Position numbers and translations under genes: made by a program. Positions 1 to 5,206 of a stretch of 6,119 nt of DNA are shown here, piece after piece. The DNA comes from CAYHOI01 sp964358175. GTDB taxonomy: Bacteria; Margulisbacteria; Riflemargulisbacteria; GWF2-35-9. The notes under the pieces were generated by a model. That model ran no database searches. It worked only from the letters and a program-made list of their open reading frames with translations, and was not told the DNA's origin. The stretch lies in the NCBI GenBank assembly GCA_964358175.1, contig CAYHOI010000105.1, forward strand, positions 1 to 6,119, in the 5' to 3' direction. Every line of letters begins with the position of its first letter. The first letter of the stretch is position 1.

Positions 1-273
1 GAGTACACGTTTGAGCTGGCTTGGAAGACTATGAAAGATTTCCTGTCTGAAAATGGCGTGACCAGTAGCTTCCCCAAGGAAGTTATCAAAAAAGCATTTC
101 ATTACGGACTGATCGAAGATGGCCATGTGTGGATAAAGATGCTGGATGATCGCAACAAAATGTCACATTTGTATGATGAGAATACTTTTAGAGAGGTATT
201 CGCAGATGTTCAGACCCAATATTACCCTGTGATCCTGAAACTCGTTCAGAGACTAACCGATGAGTTGCAATAA
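1..273 (+). CDS. HepT-like / HI0074-family nucleotidyltransferase partner (5' end cut by window)
   Basis: The frame is open from the first base of the window to a TAA, giving about 90 residues. Proteins of this family usually have about 130-145, so roughly the first 45 are outside the window. The visible part begins with a segment containing ELAWKTMKDFL, typical of the HI0074/HepT-like four-helix fold. It also carries DDRNKMSHLYDE, which contains the HEPN motif RX4HXY (Arg codon at 151-153, His at 166-168, Tyr at 172-174). In studied MntA-HepT systems that motif is the RNase active site, and its Tyr is AMPylated by the partner nucleotidyltransferase. HI0074-type relatives have also been described simply as substrate-binding partners, so toxin activity is inferred. 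The gene overlaps the next gene by 14 nt, which points to one operon and coupled translation. Confidence 0.85.
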   Translation, partial: EYTFELAWKTMKDFLSENGVTSSFPKEVIKKAFHYGLIEDGHVWIKMLDDRNKMSHLYDENTFREVFADVQTQYYPVILKLVQRLTDELQ

Positions 274-592
274 TCTATTTGGACTGCTGTCTTCGGATCT
301 GTCTGTTTTTTCTCAACTGTTCAGGCGACATCCCTCAGTTGAGAAAGTTCTCGTTTTTGGTTCAAGAGCTAAGGGAACGCATCAGAAGGGCTCAGATGTC
401 GACCTTGCTTTGATGGGTGATATTTCTTCTGGCGAAGTTTCGCGTATTCTGGGTGAACTAGACGACCTGTCTACACCCTATACCTTTGATGTGGTTGCTT
501 ACTCCTCTCTGAAGCATGAGGGGTTGAAGAGTCACATTGATCGGGTAGGTAAGTCGGTTTATGTGCGTCCGACCGGAAAATCATCCGAATAA
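260..592 (+). CDS. MNT-domain nucleotidyltransferase (MntA-like antitoxin)
   Basis: This 110-residue protein is a minimal nucleotidyltransferase domain. It has the complete GSX10DXD motif (Gly34-Ser35, then Asp46 and Asp48) within the stretch VEKVLVFGSRAKG to SDVDLAL. A third acidic residue is likely at Asp77 in FDVVAY. These residues bind Mg-NTP in this fold. In MntA/HepT pairs the enzyme transfers AMP to the Tyr of RX4HXY in HepT and so neutralises it; that role here is inferred from the partner gene. The length is normal for the family. The ATG lies inside the end of the upstream gene and has no strong Shine-Dalgarno, so translational coupling is likely. The 3' end overlaps the end of the convergent minus-strand gene by 12 nt. 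Confidence 0.85.
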   Translation: MSCNNLFGLLSSDLSVFSQLFRRHPSVEKVLVFGSRAKGTHQKGSDVDLALMGDISSGEVSRILGELDDLSTPYTFDVVAYSSLKHEGLKSHIDRVGKSVYVRPTGKSSE

Positions 593-1285
593 TCTGTAAT
601 AAAACCAATGTGTTTCTATAGACTGAAGCAATGATGCCGGCGTCAAATCGGCTCGGAGTAGGTAACAGCAATTCTTGTGCTCAATCTCTTTTTTGATGAA
701 TTCAAGATGGAGCGGATGGATAAAGAGCGTTTTGTAACGTGTGAGTCGCTTGAGGTACAGGTAATCCTCAATGTCAAAATCATGAGGGCTGAAGAGGCTG
801 TAAGGGATAATCCATACAAGGGTATTGTTCGAATAGGCGAAAGTGTCGAGATCCGTACCCTCTGAAAAGTTATCTTTGCCTAAAAAGAAGACCACCCGTC
901 TTTTTATTGTTTTCGGCAGATGATTCATGTCGCTGATTTGTTGGTAAAAGCTGGTGCTTCCGCAGAAGGAATCGTGTTGCTTCGCCTCCAGAGAAAAGAA
1001 GGGAAAGAGGAGCAGGTCAGGGTTTTGTGCCAAGAGTTGGCTGAGTACTTTTCCTTGATAAAAGAAGGCAAGACGTTGGCGGTGTTGTTTGATGGCCTGT
1101 CGAATAGGCGTTAACGTCGCTAACTCAAGTGTGGTGTGACTGAAGATGTTTAAGGCGTGCCGACCAGAGAGTGTGATTGTCCGCAAAATGCTCTTTTGAT
1201 CAAGGGGTGTAGGCAAATGACATTCCAGACAGCTCCAAAAACATTTTCCTGAAAGCGCAAAGAAATTTACGTGATGCTTAGTCAT
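581..1285 (-). CDS. Divergent radical-SAM-like protein (tentative)
   Basis: This is a 234-residue protein with no family I can name with certainty. Near its N-terminus, LSGKCFWSCLECH places Cys15, Cys19 and Cys22 in the CX3CX2C spacing that binds the [4Fe-4S] cluster of radical SAM enzymes. Next comes a strand, TITLSGRHALNIF, where those enzymes have a GGE-type motif; the GGE is absent here. Later alternating strands and helices include LLLFPFFSLEAKQHD followed by a Gly and Phe, which resembles the middle of a radical SAM barrel (Ser-Leu, then HD, then G, then F). The length suits a small barrel without auxiliary clusters. It lies 25 nt behind the glycosyltransferase gene, so the two are probably cotranscribed. 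An in-frame TAA just upstream fixes the start region. The nearest good Shine-Dalgarno (AAAGGAG) is about 20 nt from the ATG, farther than usual. It could instead be an unrelated protein with chance cysteines. Confidence 0.6.
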   Translation of the reverse strand: MTKHHVNFFALSGKCFWSCLECHLPTPLDQKSILRTITLSGRHALNIFSHTTLELATLTPIRQAIKQHRQRLAFFYQGKVLSQLLAQNPDLLLFPFFSLEAKQHDSFCGSTSFYQQISDMNHLPKTIKRRVVFFLGKDNFSEGTDLDTFAYSNNTLVWIIPYSLFSPHDFDIEDYLYLKRLTRYKTLFIHPLHLEFIKKEIEHKNCCYLLRADLTPASLLQSIETHWFYYRLFG

Positions 1286-1310
1286 TGTCGGTTATTTCGT
1301 TCCAACTCCT

Positions 1311-2447
1311 TTAAAGCAGGGATTGGTAACACTGAAGGAGTTTTCGAGCCATTTTGTTAATAGAAAGAGACATTGCCTTCCGATAGGCCTCTTCGGATTT
1401 CTGTTCGTAGAGCAAGCTTTCTTCAAGCAGAGAGAGAACCCGCTGTGAAAAAATGAGCTCATTTTCAGGGCATAAAAATCCCCCCAGTCCATCATCCAAA
1501 ACATTGCTGACCCCCATGGCATCAATGGCAACGACAGGACGTTTCATAGACATGGCTTCCAGAAGCACAAGACCCTGAGTCTCGGTAAGCGAGGCGAAAA
1601 TAAAGAGCTTGGAAAGACGTAAAAGCTGAAAAATATCCTTGCGATCGATATAGCCGGTAAAGACCAGTGCGTCGAGAATCCCTAGCGAAGCAGCCAGTTT
1701 CTCCAAACGCTTTTTCTCTGGCCCGTCCCCCATCAGGATGAGTTTAGTCTCTGGGTGGGCATCATGAATCCTCTTGAACGTTTTCAAAAGGAAGGGGATA
1801 TTTTTTTCTTTGCCTAAGCGGGAAATTGTAGATAAATAAGTATAAGATTTGGTGTCTAGCTGATATTTGGCTTCGGCTTCTTGGGATTGAATCTTATGTA
1901 CATCGACCAGGTTAATCCCTGTGGGGATTACGGCGATAGGGGTGGTAACATTGTAGCGCAGAAGCTCATCTTTGATTTGGTCGGTGGGCGCGATGACCAG
2001 CTGATTGGTATTGCAGTAAGACTTGCTTGCCCATATGGCGAAGTTTTTGGCATAGTCGTTTGGGATCGGAAGATAGTGTACATACTCCGAAAAAAGGGTG
2101 TGGTAGGTATGGACAAGCGGTTTATTGAATTTCTTTGCGAGATATACGGCAAGGAGTCCCATCGAAAAAGGCGTCTGGGAATGAACGATATCGATGTCCA
2201 GCTTGGGGAAATGTGAAACAGCCTTGGATGAAAAGGGGAAGGAGATGCGGTACTCCGGCTGGAAAAGAAACTTAGCTGATCTGAATCGAAAAACATTTCG
2301 TTCGTCTTTTGGCCGACGACCCACATAGGGAGCAAAGATGTAGACTTTATGCCCCTTTTGAACCAATGCTGCGCGGAAGAGTTCAATGGAGGTGACCACC
2401 CCGTTGATCTGAGGAAGATAGGTGTCTGTAAATATAGCAATATTCAT
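1311..2447 (-). CDS. Family 4 glycosyltransferase (GT-B, retaining)
   Basis: This 378-residue protein is of normal length for a cytoplasmic or membrane-associated GT4 enzyme that moves a sugar from a nucleotide-sugar to an acceptor. The N-terminal Rossmann domain opens with IAIFTDTYLPQINGVVTSI. HTYHTLFSEYVHY (about residues 113-125) resembles the acceptor region of diacylglycerol glucosyltransferases. The C-terminal donor domain shows SRLGKEKN (209-216), where Arg210 and Lys215 should hold the diphosphate. It also has MGDGPEKKRLE and the EX7E pair Glu289 and Glu297 (TETQGLVLLEAM). No signal peptide or membrane helix is visible. The lipid acceptor is inferred from resemblance, and the sugar cannot be read. 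A strong promoter ends 10 nt before the ATG. The next gene follows after 25 nt on the same strand. Confidence 0.93.
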   Translation of the reverse strand: MNIAIFTDTYLPQINGVVTSIELFRAALVQKGHKVYIFAPYVGRRPKDERNVFRFRSAKFLFQPEYRISFPFSSKAVSHFPKLDIDIVHSQTPFSMGLLAVYLAKKFNKPLVHTYHTLFSEYVHYLPIPNDYAKNFAIWASKSYCNTNQLVIAPTDQIKDELLRYNVTTPIAVIPTGINLVDVHKIQSQEAEAKYQLDTKSYTYLSTISRLGKEKNIPFLLKTFKRIHDAHPETKLILMGDGPEKKRLEKLAASLGILDALVFTGYIDRKDIFQLLRLSKLFIFASLTETQGLVLLEAMSMKRPVVAIDAMGVSNVLDDGLGGFLCPENELIFSQRVLSLLEESLLYEQKSEEAYRKAMSLSINKMARKLLQCYQSLL

Positions 2448-2457
2448 GTCTCTCTAT

Positions 2458-2485
2458 AGTATAAGGGCGAATGACGAAAGGTCAA
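2458..2485 (-). promoter_or_regulatory. Sigma-70-type promoter of the glycosyltransferase operon
   Basis: On the minus strand TTGACC (2480-2485) and TATACT (2458-2463) are separated by 16 nt; each differs from consensus at one base. The -10 box ends only 10 nt before the glycosyltransferase ATG. Transcription should therefore begin about 3-5 nt before the start codon, giving an almost leaderless mRNA. The weak GAGAG just before the ATG would be at or outside the 5' end of that transcript. Confidence 0.65.
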
Positions 2486-2562
2486 AGTCTGATAATTTTA
2501 TGCGTGGTGGTGTTCATTCAGTCGACATATTGAAAAAATCCCATGTTTAATACGGTGGATCC

Positions 2563-2646
2563 GTGGGAACAAGAACCATGAGCATTCAAATTTTTTGATA
2601 CAATAGTATCAAGCTGTTTTGCGATAGTACAGTTTAGTGGGAACAA
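2563..2646 (+). repeat. Direct repeat GTGGGAACAA, two copies
   Basis: The 10-base word GTGGGAACAA occurs at 2563-2572 and again at 2637-2646, 74 nt apart, bracketing the palindrome at 2595-2612. The second copy ends 19 nt before the ATG of the 78-residue ORF. The pair may be regulator sites or a trace of an old duplication; nothing in the sequence decides between these. Confidence 0.5.
2595..2612. promoter_or_regulatory. Perfect 7-bp palindrome, candidate operator
   Basis: TTGATAC and GTATCAA form perfect 7-bp arms around AATA. The site is 53 nt upstream of the ATG at 2666, in the divergent intergenic region. TTGATA would serve as a good -35 box, but I find no matching -10 box 16-18 nt downstream. 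The arms are AT-rich and no U-tract follows directly, so a protein-binding site fits better than a terminator. Confidence 0.4.
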
Positions 2647-2652
2647 ATAATT

Positions 2653-2660
2653 AAAGGAGG
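2653..2660 (+). promoter_or_regulatory. Strong Shine-Dalgarno AAAGGAGG
   Basis: AAAGGAGG ends 5 nt before the ATG at 2666. It is close to the ideal match to the 16S rRNA tail and is the best-placed ribosome binding site in the window. It is the main reason for calling the short ORF behind it a real gene. Confidence 0.75.
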
Positions 2661-2665
2661 CGACC

Positions 2666-2902
2666 ATGGAGGCAACCACAAAGACAGATAATTATTTAGT
2701 TATTCGCGGGGAAGAGGGTGATATCAGCTTTCTTCTGGCAAAACAAAAAACAATAATAATCGAGCTGGGATTCATGATATCAACGTTTCTGGGACGGCAA
2801 GAGGCCTTGATAGACACTCAGAAACTAACTCAATTCTTGGAAGAGAGTGTGTCGCGGGAGAACCCTGGAAGGGATATCGGCATGGTACTTCGAAGCTATT
2901 AG
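2666..2902 (+). CDS. Small hypothetical protein, 78 residues
   Basis: I do not recognise this protein. It begins with ATG behind a near-perfect Shine-Dalgarno, which favours real translation. The sequence is mildly acidic in its first half (GEEGDISF). A short hydrophobic patch follows (TIIIELGFMISTFLG, about residues 29-43), too charged and short to be a confident membrane helix. The C-terminal half is probably helical (TQKLTQFLEESVSREN). No cysteines and no catalytic motif are visible. It stands alone: divergent from the glycosyltransferase operon and followed by IS debris. A palindrome and a direct repeat upstream suggest regulated expression. It could be a small regulator, an antitoxin-like orphan or a remnant; the sequence does not say which. 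Confidence 0.6.
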   Translation: MEATTKTDNYLVIRGEEGDISFLLAKQKTIIIELGFMISTFLGRQEALIDTQKLTQFLEESVSRENPGRDIGMVLRSY

Positions 2903-2978
2903 CCAACGATAGGTCGTATGTAGCAATTCTAATTATGAAATTTACGGCTTGCTTTCCATTCAAATACCGCCTCTCTCC

Positions 2979-2997
2979 TGTCCGCCTAGGGTGGACA
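2979..2997. repeat. Hairpin TGTCCGCC-TAG-GGTGGACA, possible IS end
   Basis: Eight-base arms with one G-T pair surround a 3-nt loop. No run of T follows, so it is a poor terminator. The right arm leads into GGACATCT (2993-3000), and a related word TTGACATCTT lies at 3021-3030. Repeated GGACAT/TTGACAT words of this type are seen at the ends of some insertion sequences, so a leftover IS terminus is plausible but unproven. Confidence 0.4.
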
Positions 2998-3040
2998 TCT
3001 CAGGGCAATTGCATACTAAATTGACATCTTTGCAGGTATT

Positions 3041-3068
3041 GTCATCCTCGCGGATGCGGGGATCCAGG
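3041..3068. repeat. REP-like dispersed palindromic repeat
   Basis: This 28-base element has arms ATCCTCGC (3044-3051) and GCGGGGAT (3056-3063) around a GGAT loop, with one mismatch. Read on the minus strand, one frame gives TWIPASARMTI. That is a variant of the WIPAFAGMT-type peptide produced when the widespread GTCATTCCCGCG-type repeats are translated. Such repeats are found in many copies across bacterial genomes. Only one copy lies in this window. It joins the C-terminal side of the transposase remnant directly. Confidence 0.7.
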
Positions 3069-3069
3069 T

Positions 3070-3323
3070 TTGAGCCAATCGAAGGCCAATAGCCGATTTC
3101 TTTTCAGTAGAGATATTGGTAATCAAGACAAAACAACCCGCTTCCTTGCGAACAACATCAATAATGGAAAGGTTCTCAGAAAGAGTCCCATTCAATGAAT
3201 ATTCGGTGTGGGATATCTTTCTGGGTTGATCCATTCTTGCTTAAGTTGGTTTAATGCGTCTGAGTGTAGGACGACCGCACGAAATAGTTTGCCGTCAATT
3301 TCCCGGAAGATTTTGTATTTCAG
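3070..3323 (-). pseudogene. Frameshifted transposase remnant (IS1634/IS4-like)
   Basis: Two minus-strand frames together resemble pieces of one transposase. The first (3323 down to 3195) reads REIDGKLFRAVVLHSDALNQ, like the 'yrlvvvhSsal' region of IS1634-type transposases, and ends in a stop. The second, overlapping frame (about 3215 down to 3070) reads SHTEYSLNGTLSENL and then RKEAGCFVLITNISTEKKSA. This matches the 'aGcFvLlTNvp' strand that precedes a catalytic region in that family. The segments are much closer than in an intact enzyme, so there is at least one frameshift plus internal and terminal deletions. The reading then runs into the REP repeat, so the C-terminus is gone. The family name comes from remembered motifs and has not been checked against a database. 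Confidence 0.55.
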
Positions 3324-3332
3324 CTAACAATC

Positions 3333-3361
3333 TTGACTCATGACAATTAAAAGTATATATT
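3333..3361 (+). promoter_or_regulatory. Sigma-70-type promoter of the ATPase gene
   Basis: TTGACT (3333-3338) and TATATT (3356-3361) are separated by 17 nt, and each has one mismatch to consensus. Only 9 nt lie between the -10 box and the ATG at 3371, so the transcript should start 2-4 nt before the start codon. No Shine-Dalgarno is present in front of that ATG, consistent with leaderless translation. Confidence 0.65.
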
Positions 3362-3370
3362 TTAACTATC

Positions 3371-4525
3371 ATGTATAAACGAAACATAGATTTAAAAGAA
3401 GCGAAGACAGAGTCTATCTTTTTGTGGGGCCCACGACAAACCGGAAAGTCGACGTTATTAGCACAACTATTTCCTGATTCGATCAAGTACGACTTGCTCT
3501 TATCATCGGAGTTCAACCGATTAGCTAAGCATCCCGACATACTCAAAGAAGAGTTGATGGCACTACCCAAAGAAAAGCTGTCTAAGCAGCAACCCATCAT
3601 TTTAGATGAGGTTCAGAAAGTCCCCGCCCTATTGGATGTCGTTCAATGGTTGATCGTAAACAAAGACATCCGATTTGTTCTCTGCGGTTCGAGTGCAAGA
3701 AAACTAAAGCATGGCCATGGAAATTTGCTGGGTGGGCGTGCTCTACATTGTGAGTTGCATCCACTGTCGTTTTCCGAAATCCCTGATTTTGATCTTCAAA
3801 AAGCATTAAATCGAGGATTGTTACCCCGTCATTATTCAAGTGATTCATATCAAAGACGGCTTTCGGCTTATATTGGAGACTACTTAAAAGAAGAAATAAT
3901 GGCTGAGGCGCTAACTCGAAATATTCAAGCTTTTAGCAATTTCTTGGATATTGCAGGAATGAGCAATGGGGAAATTATCAATTTCTCGAATATTGCTAGG
4001 GAATGTAGTGTCAGTGCTCCAACAGTAAAAGAATATTATCAGATCCTTAACGATACACTTATGGGAAGGTTTATTCCTGCATTTAGAAAACGCGCTAAAC
4101 GACGAATCATTGAGGCACCGAAATTTTATTTTTTTGATGTCGGGGTCGTAAATTCATTAACAAAAAGAAAAGGGATTGAACCAGGGAGCGAGCTCTACGG
4201 AAAGGCCTTTGAGCATTTTATATATCAGGAAATAGTTGCGTACTCAGATTATCATAATGCAAATATTGAGATTACTTATTGGCGAACCGCCTCAGGATTT
4301 GAGGTTGATTTTATATTAAATGATCAAGTGGCGCTGGAAGTAAAATCAACGACAACGATACAATCGCATCATCTAAAGGGTCTGCGCGCTATTCATGACG
4401 ATCATCCTGAAATCAAGCGTATCGTTGTTTCAACGGATCAGCGATCACGACGTACTGAGGACAACCTCCTTATCCTGCCCTGGAAGCAGTTTTTGGAGGA
4501 GCTATGGGCAGGAAAACTGGTTTGA
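3371..4525 (+). CDS. AAA-family ATPase with DUF4143 domain
   Basis: This 384-residue protein has the standard layout of the AAA_14/DUF4143 family. The N-terminal ATPase domain contains Walker A GPRQTGKST (residues 20-28), Walker B PIILDEVQ with Asp79-Glu80, a sensor-type strand FVLCGSSARKL (102-112) and GGRA (121-124). A middle helical region includes a helix-turn-helix-like stretch (INFSNIARECSVSAPTVKEYY). The C-terminal DUF4143 part has FYFFDVGVVN, GKAFEHFIYQEI and EVDFILNDQVALEVKS. The last of these places Asp313, Glu323 and Lys325 like a PD-(D/E)XK nuclease core. The length is complete. The family is widespread and often mobile; its cellular role is not established and nuclease activity is unproven. 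The upstream in-frame stop at about 3340 and the promoter position support this start. It stands alone, just after a transposon scar. Confidence 0.9.
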   Translation: MYKRNIDLKEAKTESIFLWGPRQTGKSTLLAQLFPDSIKYDLLLSSEFNRLAKHPDILKEELMALPKEKLSKQQPIILDEVQKVPALLDVVQWLIVNKDIRFVLCGSSARKLKHGHGNLLGGRALHCELHPLSFSEIPDFDLQKALNRGLLPRHYSSDSYQRRLSAYIGDYLKEEIMAEALTRNIQAFSNFLDIAGMSNGEIINFSNIARECSVSAPTVKEYYQILNDTLMGRFIPAFRKRAKRRIIEAPKFYFFDVGVVNSLTKRKGIEPGSELYGKAFEHFIYQEIVAYSDYHNANIEITYWRTASGFEVDFILNDQVALEVKSTTTIQSHHLKGLRAIHDDHPEIKRIVVSTDQRSRRTEDNLLILPWKQFLEELWAGKLV

Positions 4526-4569
4526 GTCTGCTACGATAACCTAGATATCAAAGCCACCAATACTCGCAT

Positions 4570-4588
4570 TTGCGGACAGGTTCCGCAA
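4570..4588. repeat. Perfect inverted repeat TTGCGGA-N5-TCCGCAA
   Basis: Seven-base perfect arms surround CAGGT in the 101 nt between the ATPase stop and the recombinase fragment. No T-run follows on either side, so it is not a typical intrinsic terminator. It could be a recombinase binding site, an IS end or an RNA hairpin that ends or stabilises the ATPase transcript. Confidence 0.45.
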
Positions 4589-4626
4589 CAGTTGAGCATT
4601 GTTAAGCATAAAATCACGATCAAATT

Positions 4627-5205
4627 TTGATTTGTTGCAATCAGAAAAACCCGAAGTTGCGACTGGATCGCAAGCCCCCGAAATGGTTCACGGATGAACA
4701 GCTTCGCTATATGTTGGAGTCGGTGCGCCCGTTTGTGAAGGACTTTGTGCTGGTGCTGGTGCTGGTGCATACGGGACTGCGGGCCGGCGAGTTGCGAGCG
4801 CTGAAGTGGCAAGCGATCGACCTGGTGAACCGCAAGATTATGATCGAAGTCTCGAAGTCGCATCGATTCCGCGTGATCCCCATCAATGATGCGCTCTTTG
4901 AGCACCTATCCGACCTGCGCCATGCGTCAAAACCCAATCAAGATTATGTGCTTGAAGGCCGGGCAACCGGCCAGCCGTATAGCGATTTCTACCATGTCCT
5001 CAAGCGAGAACTGAAACGCTTGGGGATGAGTGGCTATGTGCATGCGTTACGTCACACCTTTGCGAGCCGGCTGGTACAACGAGGCGTAAGCATTTATGAA
5101 GTCAAAGAGTTGCTGGGTCATGCCTCAGTACAGACGACGCAGATTTATTCGCACTTGCAGAACAATCATTTGCGTCAGGCCGTGAATGTATTGAATGTGG
5201 TGTAG
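4627..5205 (+). CDS. Tyrosine recombinase, catalytic domain only (5'-truncated integrase)
   Basis: The frame opens at a TTG and encodes 192 residues. They hold the whole catalytic domain of a XerC/D-like phage integrase. Arg52 lies in HTGLRAGELRAL, a likely Lys77 in the beta-hairpin, His139 and Arg142 in HALRHTFASRL, His165 in LLGHAS, and the nucleophile Tyr174 in TTQIYSHL. Intact relatives have about 290-330 residues, with an N-terminal SAM-like DNA-binding domain. That domain is missing: an in-frame stop at 4609-4611 and the ATPase stop at 4525 leave no room for it. No ribosome binding site is visible, so expression is doubtful and this is probably a decaying integrase. G and C at third codon positions look commoner than in the ATPase gene, suggesting a separate origin. 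Its stop lies 1 nt from that of vapC on the other strand. Confidence 0.8.
   Translation: MICCNQKNPKLRLDRKPPKWFTDEQLRYMLESVRPFVKDFVLVLVLVHTGLRAGELRALKWQAIDLVNRKIMIEVSKSHRFRVIPINDALFEHLSDLRHASKPNQDYVLEGRATGQPYSDFYHVLKRELKRLGMSGYVHALRHTFASRLVQRGVSIYEVKELLGHASVQTTQIYSHLQNNHLRQAVNVLNVV
4747..4768 (+). repeat. Hexanucleotide tandem repeat GTGCTG x3.7
   Basis: Three exact GTGCTG units followed by GTGC lie within the recombinase reading frame and encode the alternating VLVLVLV of the hydrophobic helix before the first catalytic Arg. The unit is a multiple of three, so gain or loss of a copy would add or remove Val-Leu without a frameshift. Confidence 0.7.
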
Positions 5206-5206
5206 T

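Larger units (their letters stand above)
2903..3370. other. Gene-poor stretch with mobile-element debris
   Basis: No intact gene is visible in these 468 nt. From left to right the stretch holds about 75 nt without recognisable features, an IS-end-like hairpin, a REP-type palindromic repeat, a frameshifted transposase remnant on the minus strand, and the promoter of the ATPase gene. It looks like an insertion scar between the 78-residue ORF and the ATPase gene. Confidence 0.6.

Noticed and set aside
677..1114. Two plus-strand ORFs of 62 and 64 codons opposite the radical-SAM-like gene
   Set aside because: They lie wholly antisense to a longer frame with protein-like composition and conserved-looking motifs, and have no ribosome binding site.
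1881..2440. Open frames on both strands inside the glycosyltransferase gene
   Set aside because: They overlap a clearly recognisable GT4 coding sequence in other frames and show low-complexity, shadow-like composition.
2595..2612. The palindrome as an intrinsic terminator
   Set aside because: The stem is AT-rich and no T-run follows directly on either strand; the T-run at 2591-2596 overlaps the left arm.
3016..3234. A 72-codon minus-strand ORF as an intact gene
   Set aside because: Its C-terminal part is the translation of the REP-like repeat and its N-terminal part is a piece of a frameshifted transposase, so it is annotated as a pseudogene instead.
4541..4632. Possible IS66-type remnant (NTRICGQVPQQLSIVKHKITIKF spread over one frame)
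   Set aside because: The likeness to the QLeIvPak region of IS66 transposases is only a few residues long and there is no supporting neighbour.
4531..4937. Minus-strand ORFs across the integrase start
   Set aside because: Their His-Gln-rich and Ser-Thr-rich runs come from reading the GTGCTG repeat backwards; the integrase frame on the other strand has all the catalytic residues.
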